A stretch of DNA of 64,000 bases from Bacteroidales bacterium (GTDB lineage: Bacteria; Bacteroidota; Bacteroidia; Bacteroidales; Prolixibacteraceae), in contig JAAYAG010000135.1 in NCBI GenBank assembly GCA_012719495.1, positions 1 through 64,000 of the forward strand. Reading direction: 5' to 3'. Below, piece by piece: positions 45,919-55,074 of the stretch. Each line of letters starts with the position of its first letter. Within the stretch, counting starts at the first letter, position 1. The notes below the pieces were generated by a model that made no database searches, had not been told where the DNA came from, and was given only the letters and a program-made list of their open reading frames with translations. Both the position numbers and the translations under genes were made by a program.

Positions 45919-46602
45919 CTATTTTCTCCATGTTTCGAGAAAATCCTCACGGTAGGCTTTTCCTACCGACAATTTTTTGCCCTTCAACGAAATAATGTTT
46001 CCTTCAAAGTAATCGATCAAGTCTAGATTGATGGTAAACGATTTATGTATACGACAAAACTTATTTGCAGGTAATATATTGAGAAATTGCAACATTGTTC
46101 CGTGGGTTATGATTGCCTGTGTTGCTGTTACCAACCTTATATAATCGCCCATCGATTCAATATAATAAATGCTTTCAAGCTTAATCCGGTACTCCTTTTT
46201 CCCTGATTTAACCAAAACGGTGTCAGCAATTTCATCCTTACCAGTTCCCAATGTATTTGAGAATTTCTCAATTGCCTTAGAAAACCGCTCAAACGAAATG
46301 GGCTTCAACAGGTAATCAACAGCATTCAGATTGAAACCCTCGACCGCATATTCAGGGTAAGCGGTTGTGAAAATAACAGCCGGTGGATTGGAAAGCCTTT
46401 TAACCAGTTCAACTCCATTCAACCCAGGCATGCTAATATCGAGGAAAACAAGATCGGTTTTATGCTCTTTCAAAAAAGACAATGCTTCGTTTCCATTGCC
46501 GAAAACACCAATAAGCTCAAAGCCGGAAATCATGCCAATATAATCTTTCAGAATTTCCTGCTGCAAGGGTTCATCGTCGGCAACAATGCACTTCAACTCC
46601 AT
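45919..46602 (-). CDS. LytTR-family response regulator
   Basis: 227 residues. The receiver domain has acidic residues DDEP near residue 10, phospho-acceptor Asp in LVFLDISMPGLNGVEL, a switch Thr in FTTAYPEYA, and Lys in YLLKPISFERF, so all key residues are present. The C-terminal LytTR DNA-binding domain (about 130-227) has IYYIESMGDYIRLVT, FCRIHKSFTINLDLID and GKKLSVGKAYREDF. It begins 1 bp after the stop of the LytS-type kinase gene and clearly forms a pair with it. The target genes are unknown. Confidence 0.95.
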   Translation of the reverse strand: MELKCIVADDEPLQQEILKDYIGMISGFELIGVFGNGNEALSFLKEHKTDLVFLDISMPGLNGVELVKRLSNPPAVIFTTAYPEYAVEGFNLNAVDYLLKPISFERFSKAIEKFSNTLGTGKDEIADTVLVKSGKKEYRIKLESIYYIESMGDYIRLVTATQAIITHGTMLQFLNILPANKFCRIHKSFTINLDLIDYFEGNIISLKGKKLSVGKAYREDFLETWRK

Positions 46603-46603
46603 A

Positions 46604-47626
46604 TCAACTCAGATTAAGGAATAGTTCAACCCTAAAAATGTTCTCTTTTTTATCGATGGTAAGGTAATGTTTCTTAGGGTAAAGCAAGGCAAGACGTTTG
46701 CCTACATTCTCCAATCCTATACCTCCGCTTTCAATCACGTGGGTGTTTCCATCAAAGCTATTTTCAATTGCAAAAAGAATCTTGTCACCGTCAACACCAA
46801 AGTTCATGTTGATAAAGAAATTTCCATTGGGAGATGTTCGACAATGTTTCATCACGTTCTCAATAAAGGGAATAAAAAGCAATGGGGGCACCTGAACTTC
46901 ACGAATATCCCCTTCGATCTTCTTCTCAATAGTAAGCTTTTCACCAAACCGGATCTGATGAATTTCAAGGATATTGTTGATAATTTCAAGCTCCTTTATA
47001 AGCGCAACCTTCTCGCAATCTGTTTCATAAAGCATATAGCGCATAATGTCTGAAAGCTGAAGGATAACTACCGGTGCCATTTCTGAATTTTTCCGGGCAA
47101 GCGAATAAATACTACTCAATGTATTAAAAAGAAAATGCGGATTTACTTTCGATTTCAATGCTTCCAACTGGTGTCGAGTGCTCTCCTCCTCAATTTTACT
47201 TACAAAAAACCAGGCACGGGCAAGTTTAAGCAACAGGGTTAAAACAATATACGTGAGGAGGATAAGACCAATTTCAAAAACACGGTACACCGCCACGAAG
47301 TAGTACCCTGACAACACCCAATCGACAATAATATTGAAAACCAAATAGTAAAACCCAATACCCAATGCCAAGTTGATAATCAAAGCCAACAGATAGAGTA
47401 CGTAGCGGTTTTTAGCCATCAACCGTGGCACGAGGATAAGAAGATTCAGATAAACCGTAGGCAGAATGACAACATGAAACACAAGCACATAAACAAGGTC
47501 GATGAATTTTACATCAGCCGACACCTTCATAAGGAATACCAGAACAGTTATTGACAAACACCAGAATACGAGGTGCTGAAAAAATCTGTTTCTTACAAAC
47601 CTGTTGACAAAAGTGCCGTTCTTCAT
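46604..47626 (-). CDS. LytS-like sensor histidine kinase (His_kinase family)
   Basis: 340 residues. Four or five membrane helices in the first 140 residues, with short loops and no large sensor domain. The His_kinase domain starts at ESTRHQLEALKSKVNPHFLFNTLSSIYSLAR, where His in NPHFLFN is the phospho-acceptor. An HATPase end has VPPLLFIPFIENVMKH, the characteristic N-box, and GIGLENVGKRL. It is co-transcribed between an upstream lipoprotein gene (4-bp ATGA overlap) and the LytTR regulator. The few external residues suggest it senses membrane state or works with the lipoprotein. Confidence 0.94.
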   Translation of the reverse strand: MKNGTFVNRFVRNRFFQHLVFWCLSITVLVFLMKVSADVKFIDLVYVLVFHVVILPTVYLNLLILVPRLMAKNRYVLYLLALIINLALGIGFYYLVFNIIVDWVLSGYYFVAVYRVFEIGLILLTYIVLTLLLKLARAWFFVSKIEEESTRHQLEALKSKVNPHFLFNTLSSIYSLARKNSEMAPVVILQLSDIMRYMLYETDCEKVALIKELEIINNILEIHQIRFGEKLTIEKKIEGDIREVQVPPLLFIPFIENVMKHCRTSPNGNFFINMNFGVDGDKILFAIENSFDGNTHVIESGGIGLENVGKRLALLYPKKHYLTIDKKENIFRVELFLNLS

Positions 47627-48234
47627 TTGTTTTGTTTTGCAAATTCCACTTCAAGTCCATCTTTAAAAGCATCTTCCGAATGTAGGTATTTCTTCAGGAA
47701 TTTTTGAAGCTCTGCCGATTTTGCTGTTAGAAGGATGAATTCACCATTATTTTCATGCCTAATACGAAGTCGGTTTTCCTCAATTAACTTTTTAAGCCAC
47801 TCTCCATTGAACCATTTAAATGTTATTTTATCCTTCTCGATGATAACTTTTGCAAAGGTGTGTACTGGTATAATATGAAAATCGAATAAACGCACGTCTT
47901 TCTTTTTAGCATAATCATCAAGCAGAAAGTCGGCAATTAACACTCCATCAATTTTTATCAGATGTACTATAAAATAGGAAGTAAGGCTTGAATCTTTATT
48001 TTCGACAACTTTCAACTTATAACCTGTACTGTCGGTGATTTCATTATTTTTTATTTTCTTTTTCAAATAAGTAAAATCCCAACTTGTTGAATCTTCAAAC
48101 GAGTAATAATTACCCAAAAGATAATCATTCGCGAAAAGATCTTTTTCTGAATAAAGCGGGTAAAACGAATATACGACACAACCACTAAGTCCAAGAGCAA
48201 TGACCAATAACGAGATTACATTTTCCCATTTCAT
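47623..48234 (-). CDS. Lipoprotein translationally coupled to a LytS/LytTR pair
   Basis: 203 residues. Signal peptide with lipobox ALGLSGC (Cys at about 19), then YSFYPLYSE. The mature part has the pattern of a small mixed alpha/beta envelope protein: YYSFEDSTSWDFTYLKKK, TSYFIVHLIKIDGVLIADFLLDD, DFHIIPVHTFAKVIIEKDKITFKW. I do not recognise a family. It is first in a three-gene unit: its stop overlaps the kinase start by 4 bp, so it may be an accessory sensor, or simply a member of the same regulon. That role is inference from gene order only. Confidence 0.75.
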   Translation of the reverse strand: MKWENVISLLVIALGLSGCVVYSFYPLYSEKDLFANDYLLGNYYSFEDSTSWDFTYLKKKIKNNEITDSTGYKLKVVENKDSSLTSYFIVHLIKIDGVLIADFLLDDYAKKKDVRLFDFHIIPVHTFAKVIIEKDKITFKWFNGEWLKKLIEENRLRIRHENNGEFILLTAKSAELQKFLKKYLHSEDAFKDGLEVEFAKQNK

Positions 48235-48339
48235 ATTTTATTGATTTTAATTTCAGATCAAAGATGAAGAGAGAAATAATCAACGCCAACTTTTTTCGAC
48301 AAGCGCATTCGTATTTTCGATAACCGTTCAATCAAACAT

Positions 48340-48368
48340 AAAAAAGGCAGAACTTTCGCCCTGCCTTT
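48340..48368 (-). terminator. Intrinsic terminator after korB
   Basis: An 8-bp stem AAAGGCAG (48343-48350) with CTGCCTTT (48361-48368) and a 10-nt loop. The minus-strand transcript ends in a six-T run. It lies about 20 bp past the korB stop and closes the korA-korB operon. Confidence 0.85.
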
Positions 48369-48388
48369 CTATGACAAATATTTTAATG

Positions 48389-49399
48389 CTATACTTCCCA
48401 AGTATTACCACTCCTCAGCAACTCGTCTACGCAAGAAATCTTACGTTTCTCCTGTACCTGATGGATCTGCTCGGCCATCGCCTGATCGTAAACAGGAGCT
48501 TCAACTGCTCTTATAACGCCAAAAGCTACAGGCAACTCTGGCAACGCCATATCAATTAGCGCCGAATGCAAATATGTAGTTTGTTCTTTGGCATCGTGAA
48601 CAAGTATATCGTCAAGCGTATATCCATCGGCACCAATGGTAACTGCTTTTAACTTACCCTGTTCGAAAACAATACCTTTATCTTTATTAACACCGAAAAT
48701 CATTTTTTCGCCATGTTTCAGGTAAATTTGCTTGTCTTCACGGTTGTCGCCCTTGGTAATTTCCTCATGTATTCCACTATTGAAAATCACGCAATTTTGA
48801 AGTACTTCAACAATTGAAGTGCCCTTATGTCCAGCCGCTTCAACAAAAATTTCCTGGCTCATTTTCAAGTTACCGTCGATTGCCCGGGCAAAGAAAGTAC
48901 CTCGGGCACCAAGTACAAGCTGTCCAGGAACAAAAGGATCTTCAACTGTACCAAAGGGCGATGATTTGGTTTTAAAACCACGATCGGTTGTAGGAGAATA
49001 TTGACCTTTTGTTAGCCCATAAATTTTATTATTGAAAAGAATCACATTAATATCAATATTTCGGCGTACCAAATGGATAAAGTGGTTTCCTCCAATTGCA
49101 AGAGCGTCTCCATCGCCGGTAATTTGCCACACATGCAATTTCGGATTTGCACTTTTAACACCCGAAGCAATCGCCGAAGCCCTGCCGTGAATTGTATGAA
49201 ATCCAAAGGTATTCATGTAATAAGGGAAACGCGAGGAGCATCCAATCCCAGAAATAATCGCATAATCCGAAATCTTATTCCCCAAACTGGCCATAGCCCG
49301 TTGAATGGCATTTAAAATGGCATGATCGCCACACCCCGGACACCAACGTACTTCCGTAGAACTTTTAAAATCTTTAGCATCGTATACAAATTCGCTCAT
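48389..49399 (-). CDS. korB: 2-Oxoacid:ferredoxin oxidoreductase, beta subunit
   Basis: 336 residues. The TPP-binding subunit of a ferredoxin-dependent 2-oxoacid (probably 2-oxoglutarate) oxidoreductase. CPGCGDHAILNAIQ supplies cluster cysteines, with a further Cys in GIGCSSRFPYYMNTFG. The TPP motif is GDGDALAIGGNHFIHLVRRN...NNKIYGLTKGQYSPT. It starts 2 bp after the korA stop, so the two are translationally coupled. The two-subunit layout (fused gamma-alpha plus beta) is the KorAB type, which links central metabolism to reduced ferredoxin. The exact substrate (2-oxoglutarate or a related oxoacid) cannot be settled from sequence. Confidence 0.93.
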   Translation of the reverse strand: MSEFVYDAKDFKSSTEVRWCPGCGDHAILNAIQRAMASLGNKISDYAIISGIGCSSRFPYYMNTFGFHTIHGRASAIASGVKSANPKLHVWQITGDGDALAIGGNHFIHLVRRNIDINVILFNNKIYGLTKGQYSPTTDRGFKTKSSPFGTVEDPFVPGQLVLGARGTFFARAIDGNLKMSQEIFVEAAGHKGTSIVEVLQNCVIFNSGIHEEITKGDNREDKQIYLKHGEKMIFGVNKDKGIVFEQGKLKAVTIGADGYTLDDILVHDAKEQTTYLHSALIDMALPELPVAFGVIRAVEAPVYDQAMAEQIHQVQEKRKISCVDELLRSGNTWEV

Positions 49400-49401
49400 G
49401 A

Positions 49402-51243
49402 CTAATCCTCCAAAATTTTAAGTACGTTTTCTTTAATATCTTCAACGGCAAAAGGCATACCCTGTATTTTATTGTATTGCAGATATTTAAACTGAGGCAG
49501 CATATATCTTAGATACGAAACAAACTGTCCTAAGTTCAATTCGCAAACAACAATCTTTTTGTATTTTGAAAAAACATCGGCGGTATTGGCAGGTAGCGGA
49601 TTGATGTAATTAAAGTGAGCCAGTCCTACTTTCTTTCCCAACAGATTGAGGTCGCGAGTAGCACTGACTAAATGGCCAAATGTACCGCCCCATCCCACAA
49701 TCAGCACATCTCCTTCAGTGCAACCTTTAGTTTCCAGATTGGGTACAAAATCGACACAACGGGCAACTTTTTCAGCCCTCAACTCACACATAAGCTGATG
49801 GTTTTCGGGCACATGGCTTACAGCTCCATTTTCATCTTTTTCGAGCCCCCCAATTCGGTGTTCGAAACCTTCCATTCCGGGAATGGCCCATTCGCGGGCA
49901 AGGGTATTATCGGGTCGCCTATAAGGCTTATAGGTTTCTTGGCTTACAGCCATTCGTTTAGTAATAGGCGGCATATCGGCCATAGAGGGTATTTTCCATG
50001 GTTCACTACCATTCCCAAGAAATCCATCGGTAAGAAGGATCACTGGGGTCATCCGTTCGATGGCAATTTTTGAAGCCATGTAGGCATAATGAAAACAATC
50101 ACTGGGTGAACTGGCAGCCAAAACAACAACCGGGCTTTCGCCGCTACGGCCCCAAAGCGATTGCATTAAGTCGCTCTGCTCTGTTTTGGTAGGCAACCCC
50201 GTTGATGGACCACCTCGCTGAACATCAACCACAACCAGTGGCAATTCGGCCATTACGGCCAACCCGATAGCTTCCGATTTAAGAGCAAGTCCAGGACCTG
50301 AAGTAGTAGTAATTCCCAACGCGCCAGCATAAGAAGCTCCGATTGCAGAACAAATGCCCGCAATTTCGTCCTCTGCCTGAAATGTTTTCACGCCCAAATC
50401 TTTGCGTTCCGATAAGGTGTGCAAAATATCTGTAGCCGGAGTAATTGGATATGAGCCGAGAAAGAGTTCAATACCAGCTTTCTCAGCTGCGGCAATAAAA
50501 CCCCATGCAGTAGCCTGGTTTCCGCTGATATTTCGATAGATACCTTTTTCAATTTCACCCGATGGAACCAAATATTGAGGCGTTTCGTGCTCCATGTTCA
50601 TTCCATAGTTGTACCCGGCATGGAGTACATCGATATTCGACTGAAGTACTGTTGGATTTTTCCCAAACTTTGCGGCCAACGCTTCTTCAATAATTTCGAG
50701 AGGACGGTTAAAAATCCAGCTAACCAACCCAAGGGCCAACATGTTTTTACTGCGTAAAACGGCTTTGTTGTCCATATCAGAATCGATCAACGCTTCTTTA
50801 GTTAACGAAGTAATTGGAACGCCAATTTTTGTAAAATCAATCAAACCCAGTTCGGTAAACGGGTCATTTGTTGCAAATTTTGCCTTTTGAAAGTTTTTTT
50901 CAGTAAACGAATCGGAATCATAAATAATTGTTGCTGAGGGCATCAAAAATTTTGCATTCGCTTTTATCGCAGCAGGATTCATGGCAACTAACACATGGGC
51001 TTTATCGCCCGGAGTGTTAATTTTATTTTTTCCAAAATGCACCTGAAAGCCCGATACCCCGCCTACAGTACCTTGTGGTGCCCTAATCTCGGATGGGTAA
51101 TCGGGAAATGTTGAGAAGTCGTTCCCTACCAATGCAGTTGCATCGGAAAAAAGAGTTCCCGTGAGCTGCATGCCGTCACCCGAATCGCCCGAAAAACGAA
51201 TCGCAACCTCTTCGAGTTCAATAACTTTTGATTCCTTAGTCAT
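49402..51243 (-). CDS. korA: 2-Oxoacid:ferredoxin oxidoreductase, fused gamma-alpha subunit
   Basis: 613 residues. The N-terminal gamma domain (about 1-190) has VAIRFSGDSGDGMQLTG and the YPSEIRAPQGTVGGVSGFQVH loop. The alpha domain (about 215-600) has GSYPITPATDILHTLSERK, FQAEDEIAGICSAIGASYAG, the TTTSGPGLALKSEAIGLA signature and GGPSTGLPTKTEQSDL. The gamma-alpha fusion is the usual KorA arrangement in Bacteroidetes. It is first gene of korA-korB and divergent from the carbonic anhydrase-like gene, with 272 bp between them holding both promoters. Confidence 0.94.
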   Translation of the reverse strand: MTKESKVIELEEVAIRFSGDSGDGMQLTGTLFSDATALVGNDFSTFPDYPSEIRAPQGTVGGVSGFQVHFGKNKINTPGDKAHVLVAMNPAAIKANAKFLMPSATIIYDSDSFTEKNFQKAKFATNDPFTELGLIDFTKIGVPITSLTKEALIDSDMDNKAVLRSKNMLALGLVSWIFNRPLEIIEEALAAKFGKNPTVLQSNIDVLHAGYNYGMNMEHETPQYLVPSGEIEKGIYRNISGNQATAWGFIAAAEKAGIELFLGSYPITPATDILHTLSERKDLGVKTFQAEDEIAGICSAIGASYAGALGITTTSGPGLALKSEAIGLAVMAELPLVVVDVQRGGPSTGLPTKTEQSDLMQSLWGRSGESPVVVLAASSPSDCFHYAYMASKIAIERMTPVILLTDGFLGNGSEPWKIPSMADMPPITKRMAVSQETYKPYRRPDNTLAREWAIPGMEGFEHRIGGLEKDENGAVSHVPENHQLMCELRAEKVARCVDFVPNLETKGCTEGDVLIVGWGGTFGHLVSATRDLNLLGKKVGLAHFNYINPLPANTADVFSKYKKIVVCELNLGQFVSYLRYMLPQFKYLQYNKIQGMPFAVEDIKENVLKILED

Positions 51244-51515
51244 AGTATCTATAATTGAATTTTTCCCGGTGTAAATTAAGTAATCTGGCCTTTTTTTAAA
51301 ACAAAGATCAATAAAAAAACATGATTTTTGTTAGGTTTTTCGACAAACAAAAGTAGCCAACAATGCTTAATATTCAACTATAGAAAGTAGAATAACTGAA
51401 AAGAAATTTTAATTTAACTTTCAATTCATAAATTAATGTAAGAATTAACAGAAGTTCTCCGTTATGAATTGTTATTGTTACTTTGTATCATTAAACACGG
51501 AAAAAATATTACAAT

Positions 51516-52031
51516 ATGGCTATTATAAAATCTTTAAACGGGAAGACTCCAATTATTGGCAACAACTGCTTTATTGCCGAAAATGCAGCGATTGTTGGTG
51601 ATGTAACACTTGGCGACGACTGCAGCATCTGGTTTAGTGCTGTACTCCGGGGCGACGTTCATTACATTAAAGTTGGAAATAATGTGAATATTCAGGATGG
51701 TGCTATCATTCACTGCACATATCAAAAATCGCCCACTAACATAGGTAACAACGTATCAATTGCCCATGGTGCCATTATTCACGGGTGCACTATCCACGAC
51801 TATGTACTAATCGGGATGAATGCCGTTGTGCTCGACGACGCAGTAATTGAAAGCAACAGTATTGTGGCCGCAGGTGCAGTAGTAACAAAAGGAACCGTGG
51901 TAAGTTCTGGTACCGTTTGGGCCGGTTCACCTGCTAAAAAAATCAAAGATATTAGTCCGGAACTGCTAAAAGGTGAGGTTGAGCGCATTGCAAATAGCTA
52001 TGCCATGTATGCAAGTTGGTATAAAGAATAA
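51516..52031 (+). CDS. Gamma-class carbonic anhydrase family protein
   Basis: 171 residues forming a left-handed beta-helix of hexapeptide repeats. The zinc-site histidines are in place: GAIIHCTYQ, then SIAHGAIIHGC with two His. The conserved start IWFSAVLRGDVHYIKVG carries the Arg and Asp of the trimer interface. The C-terminal AGSPAKKI and a helix complete the fold. Members hydrate CO2 or act as structural/acetyltransferase-like homologues, so activity is likely but not certain. A promoter-like TTACTTTG lies at 51478-51485. The yjbQ gene follows 106 bp later on the same strand. Confidence 0.9.
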   Translation: MAIIKSLNGKTPIIGNNCFIAENAAIVGDVTLGDDCSIWFSAVLRGDVHYIKVGNNVNIQDGAIIHCTYQKSPTNIGNNVSIAHGAIIHGCTIHDYVLIGMNAVVLDDAVIESNSIVAAGAVVTKGTVVSSGTVWAGSPAKKIKDISPELLKGEVERIANSYAMYASWYKE

Positions 52032-52137
52032 TGCTCTCTATAAACATAAAACAAAGAACTTAGCTTTATATTTGCACATGACAGTATTTTTTAAATGCAA
52101 AAATTAATCAATCAGTATTTTAAACCAATTGAAACTG

Positions 52138-52548
52138 ATGATACAACAGAAAACAATACATTTACCATCATATAGGCGGGGATTTCACCTGGTGACCGAC
52201 AACATACTCGATCAACTTGGCGATTTGCCAGTGTGCGGAATGGTGAATCTGCTGCTCCAACACACTTCGGCCGCTTTAACAATCAATGAGAATGCTGATC
52301 CCGACGTCAGACACGATTTTGAAGCATTTATTAATAAACTAATCCCAGAAAACCACCCGGTGTACCAACACACCCTTGAGGGTTCGGACGATATGCCAGC
52401 CCACATTAAATCGTCGCTTTTTGGCGTTAGTATTACCCTGCCAATAAGCAATCACTCCCTAAATTTGGGTACATGGCAGGGCATATATTTGTGTGAATTC
52501 AGAAACCATGGTGGGCAACGAAAAATAATTGCTACAATTATCAGCTAA
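52138..52548 (+). CDS. YjbQ family protein (UPF0047; secondary thiamine-phosphate synthase-like)
   Basis: 136 residues from the ATG at 52138; a TTG three codons earlier is less likely. The family core is LLLQHTSAALTINENADPDVRHDFEAFINKLIP, and then HTLEGSDDMPAHIKSSLFG, LGTWQGIYLCEFR and the terminal GGQRKIIATI. The conserved His/Glu/Asp cluster of YjbQ is present. E. coli YjbQ has weak thiamine-phosphate synthase activity, but the physiological role is unsettled. A small complete gene, probably co-transcribed with the following lipoprotein (32-bp gap). Confidence 0.92.
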   Translation: MIQQKTIHLPSYRRGFHLVTDNILDQLGDLPVCGMVNLLLQHTSAALTINENADPDVRHDFEAFINKLIPENHPVYQHTLEGSDDMPAHIKSSLFGVSITLPISNHSLNLGTWQGIYLCEFRNHGGQRKIIATIIS

Positions 52549-52580
52549 AATGATTTCCCAACCAAAAAAGAACCAATAAA

Positions 52581-53237
52581 ATGCAAAAAAGCAAAAGGCC
52601 AATTCTCAGAATAAGAAATACTTTCAGCTTGATTATTCTAGCCATAACATTGGTATCGTGCGGACTAACTGAATATAGGGATATTGATACAATAAAAATA
52701 AAAGGGCAACCAAAAATTGCCACTCCCCTAGCCTACGGAACTATTGATGTAACTACACTTTTCTACTACATCAACCCGTACAAGGTAGATTTGCCACCCG
52801 ACGACAATGGCTATTACTCATTCGGTCAGATAGTTGCCGAATTGGCCATACCCGATACGTTTGCTTTCAACGGACAAATGCTGCAAAAAATTTCAGAAGT
52901 AGCCATGCATATCGAGACGTCGAACGGATTGCCACTTGGTGCCGATGTTGAACTGAATTTTATTGATACAACATCCTTCAAGTCATACGGAAAACCAATT
53001 GTCTTCCCTGTAATTGATCCCGCAGTTGTGAATATTCATGGGAAAGTGACAAACCCCACCTACTACAAAGGCAATGTTGCAATAAATAGAAATCAATTAG
53101 CAGAATTCAGCCAAGCCAATGGGATATTGATGAACATTCTTTTATACTTACCTGAATCAGAGGCAGAAACAATATATTTCAACATACACGATACTTTTTC
53201 GTTGAACGTTTGGATAGAAGGAATACCCGAATTTTAA
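52581..53237 (+). CDS. Lipoprotein of unknown function upstream of a DUF5723-like protein
   Basis: 218 residues. Signal peptide LIILAITLVSCG, with a lipobox giving Cys about 27. The mature protein is rich in beta strands, with IATPLAYGTIDVTTLFYYI, a DDNGYYSFGQIV turn, and LPESEAETIYFNIHDTFSLNVWI at the end, resembling immunoglobulin-like or beta-sandwich envelope proteins. I cannot name the family. It sits 13 bp before the DUF5723-like gene, so the two are probably one transcription unit, perhaps a periplasm-facing lipoprotein and an outer-membrane partner. Confidence 0.7.
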   Translation: MQKSKRPILRIRNTFSLIILAITLVSCGLTEYRDIDTIKIKGQPKIATPLAYGTIDVTTLFYYINPYKVDLPPDDNGYYSFGQIVAELAIPDTFAFNGQMLQKISEVAMHIETSNGLPLGADVELNFIDTTSFKSYGKPIVFPVIDPAVVNIHGKVTNPTYYKGNVAINRNQLAEFSQANGILMNILLYLPESEAETIYFNIHDTFSLNVWIEGIPEF

Positions 53238-53250
53238 CAAAACCAAGCAG

Positions 53251-54600
53251 ATGACCATGCAACAAATTCGAAATACCATAGCCACCTTGCTGATTATATT
53301 CTTGGGCATTTCCACCATGCAAGCTCAGGAAAACATCTTGTATTTTATGGGAAATTCACCACAATCGACACATCTAAACCCCGCAATTATCAACGACCAA
53401 TCAAAACTTACCATTGGGATTCCCCTACTTGCCGGACAAAGTTTTTCATTAAACAACTCATTTACAATTAGCGAAATAACAACAGTGAACCAAAACACAC
53501 TGTATATCGACCTTGATAAAATGAATGAAAAAGCCGAGGATAAAAACCACCTTTGGCAAAGATACACTTCAAATCTGGCTGACATTCAGTGGAGAAGGGA
53601 GAACGATCGTTTTAGTTTTTCCATTACAGGCAATCAGTTACTCAACGGCTCTTTCAATAAAAACATCGTTGAATTAGTCAGCAAGGGAAATGTTCCACTC
53701 AAAGGGAAACCCATACAAACCAATTTCGACGTAAACTTTATCCATTACAGGGAATTCGCGTTGGGATACAGCCGCAATATGTCAGAAAAAATAACTTTGG
53801 GAGGAAAAGTAAAGTTCTTAAGCGGTCTTTCGGCTATCGATGTACAAAAAATGGAATTAACACTCGAAACCTCGAACAATGTTGAAAATATAGAAATCAA
53901 TGCAGAAGGCAATTACCGGCTCAGTTTACCAAAGTCGATGCGCCTGGAAAACAACAAAATCAATAATCCATTCGATTATCTCACAACCACTTCAAATTAT
54001 GGCATGGCAGTCGATTTGGGGGTAAACTATTACCTCAATCCCAAGATAGAACTTTCGGTAAGCATCATCAATCTTGGTTTTATCCGTTGGAAAAATGAAG
54101 CAAAAACTGTTTCACATAATGGAAGCTTTATCTGGAAAGGGTTTGATCTTTCAAATATGAAAAACTTAATCGGTTATGAAAAAGAACCCTATTCCGATCC
54201 TTTTCAAGCATTTAAAGATTCAGTAAAAGAACTGGTTAATTTCAATGAAGTCAATAATCCGTTTACTAGTGGCATACCAACGTATGTTTATTTTGCTGCC
54301 GGATATTCGATTTCAGAATCATTTAAAGCAGGAGTTGTTGATCAGATTATGGTATTCGACAAGCAAACACGAAACTCATTAACCCTCTCGGGAAACCTCA
54401 ACATCAATAGAATTGCCTCAATATCTGCAGGATATACCATTATTGACAAATCTTTCGCGAACCTTTCTGTTGGTACTGCCATAAAACTGGGACCAGTTCA
54501 GCTATATCTTTTAACAGATAACATTCTGGCAATTAATGTCGCCAATTCAAACACATTTAATATTAGAGCAGGTGCAAACCTTATGTTTGGAAAAAAATAA
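53251..54600 (+). CDS. DUF5723-like outer-membrane protein
   Basis: 449 residues. Signal peptide (IATLLIIFLGISTMQAQ). YFMGNSPQSTHLNPAI directly after the signal is the hallmark opening of DUF5723/PorP-like barrel proteins. The chain continues with long amphipathic beta strands (FALGYSRNMSEKITLGGKVKFLSG, GMAVDLGVNYYLNPKIELSVSI, YFAAGYSISESFKAG) and ends in a strand, RAGANLMFGKK. It is probably an outer-membrane beta-barrel, function unknown. It forms a pair with the upstream lipoprotein. Downstream is a 474-bp stretch with a decayed T9SS tail on the other strand. Confidence 0.82.
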   Translation: MTMQQIRNTIATLLIIFLGISTMQAQENILYFMGNSPQSTHLNPAIINDQSKLTIGIPLLAGQSFSLNNSFTISEITTVNQNTLYIDLDKMNEKAEDKNHLWQRYTSNLADIQWRRENDRFSFSITGNQLLNGSFNKNIVELVSKGNVPLKGKPIQTNFDVNFIHYREFALGYSRNMSEKITLGGKVKFLSGLSAIDVQKMELTLETSNNVENIEINAEGNYRLSLPKSMRLENNKINNPFDYLTTTSNYGMAVDLGVNYYLNPKIELSVSIINLGFIRWKNEAKTVSHNGSFIWKGFDLSNMKNLIGYEKEPYSDPFQAFKDSVKELVNFNEVNNPFTSGIPTYVYFAAGYSISESFKAGVVDQIMVFDKQTRNSLTLSGNLNINRIASISAGYTIIDKSFANLSVGTAIKLGPVQLYLLTDNILAINVANSNTFNIRAGANLMFGKK

Positions 54601-54618
54601 ATCTTAAGAAATTTAAAA

Positions 54619-54744
54619 TCAATCGGTCAAAATTTTTTTATCGACGAACCCATCATCGGCAATTAATACGAAAAGGCATATTTCTGATTTAAGCTCTCTG
54701 CCCTTTATGACTATGCACCCGTTACCTTTCAATGCAAATTTCAT
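54619..54744 (-). pseudogene. Remnant of a T9SS type A sorting domain
   Basis: On the minus strand, 41 codons from an ATG at 54744 to a TGA at 54619 read as the C-terminal end of a T9SS cargo. Residues include ALKGNGCIVIKGRELKS, LFVLIADDGFVDKK and ILTD at the stop. They align with the end of the S74/T9SS gene at 59019: ALQQRGEGNITLAGGEFKP, LYALIVDGQLIDTK, VLTD. Frames are broken upstream: a TAA precedes the ATG by three codons, and there is no cargo domain or signal peptide. It looks like the last surviving piece of a deleted T9SS gene. Confidence 0.68.
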
Positions 54745-55052
54745 TAAAACTGATTAAAACCGTGAAAAGTATCTTATTCGCGCTATTGTTCAATGGCTAT
54801 CGATTTCATTTCTAATTTTTTCAGATATATGGCTCTTCAAACCATTGACAGGAAACAGTAAAAAAAAAGGAAATAAAGAAATATATATAGGCTTTAAAAA
54901 ATATTCATATCAAAAAACATAATCAAGTGTGACAACTGTATAATTATTTTCTCTGAAACTTCAAGAATCAGTCTCTAATATTAATAATATTCACACCTGT
55001 AAACATAGCACAATGGCTTAATTGATGAGCACTAAGAATAATGAACAAAGAT
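54745..55052. other. Intergenic stretch without recognisable genes
   Basis: About 300 bp, AT-rich, stops in all frames read. It probably includes eroded sequence of the gene whose T9SS tail survives at 54619-54744; no further homology could be read. Confidence 0.5.
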
Positions 55053-55074
55053 GATAGCTTTGTAATAAGCTATC
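55053..55074 (-). terminator. Hairpin immediately after the 55-kb lipoprotein gene
   Basis: An 8-bp perfect stem GATAGCTT (55053-55060) with AAGCTATC (55067-55074) directly abuts the stop codon of the propeller lipoprotein. The following minus-strand bases (ATCTTTGTTC) are only weakly T-rich, so it may be a weak terminator or an mRNA-end stabiliser. Confidence 0.45.
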
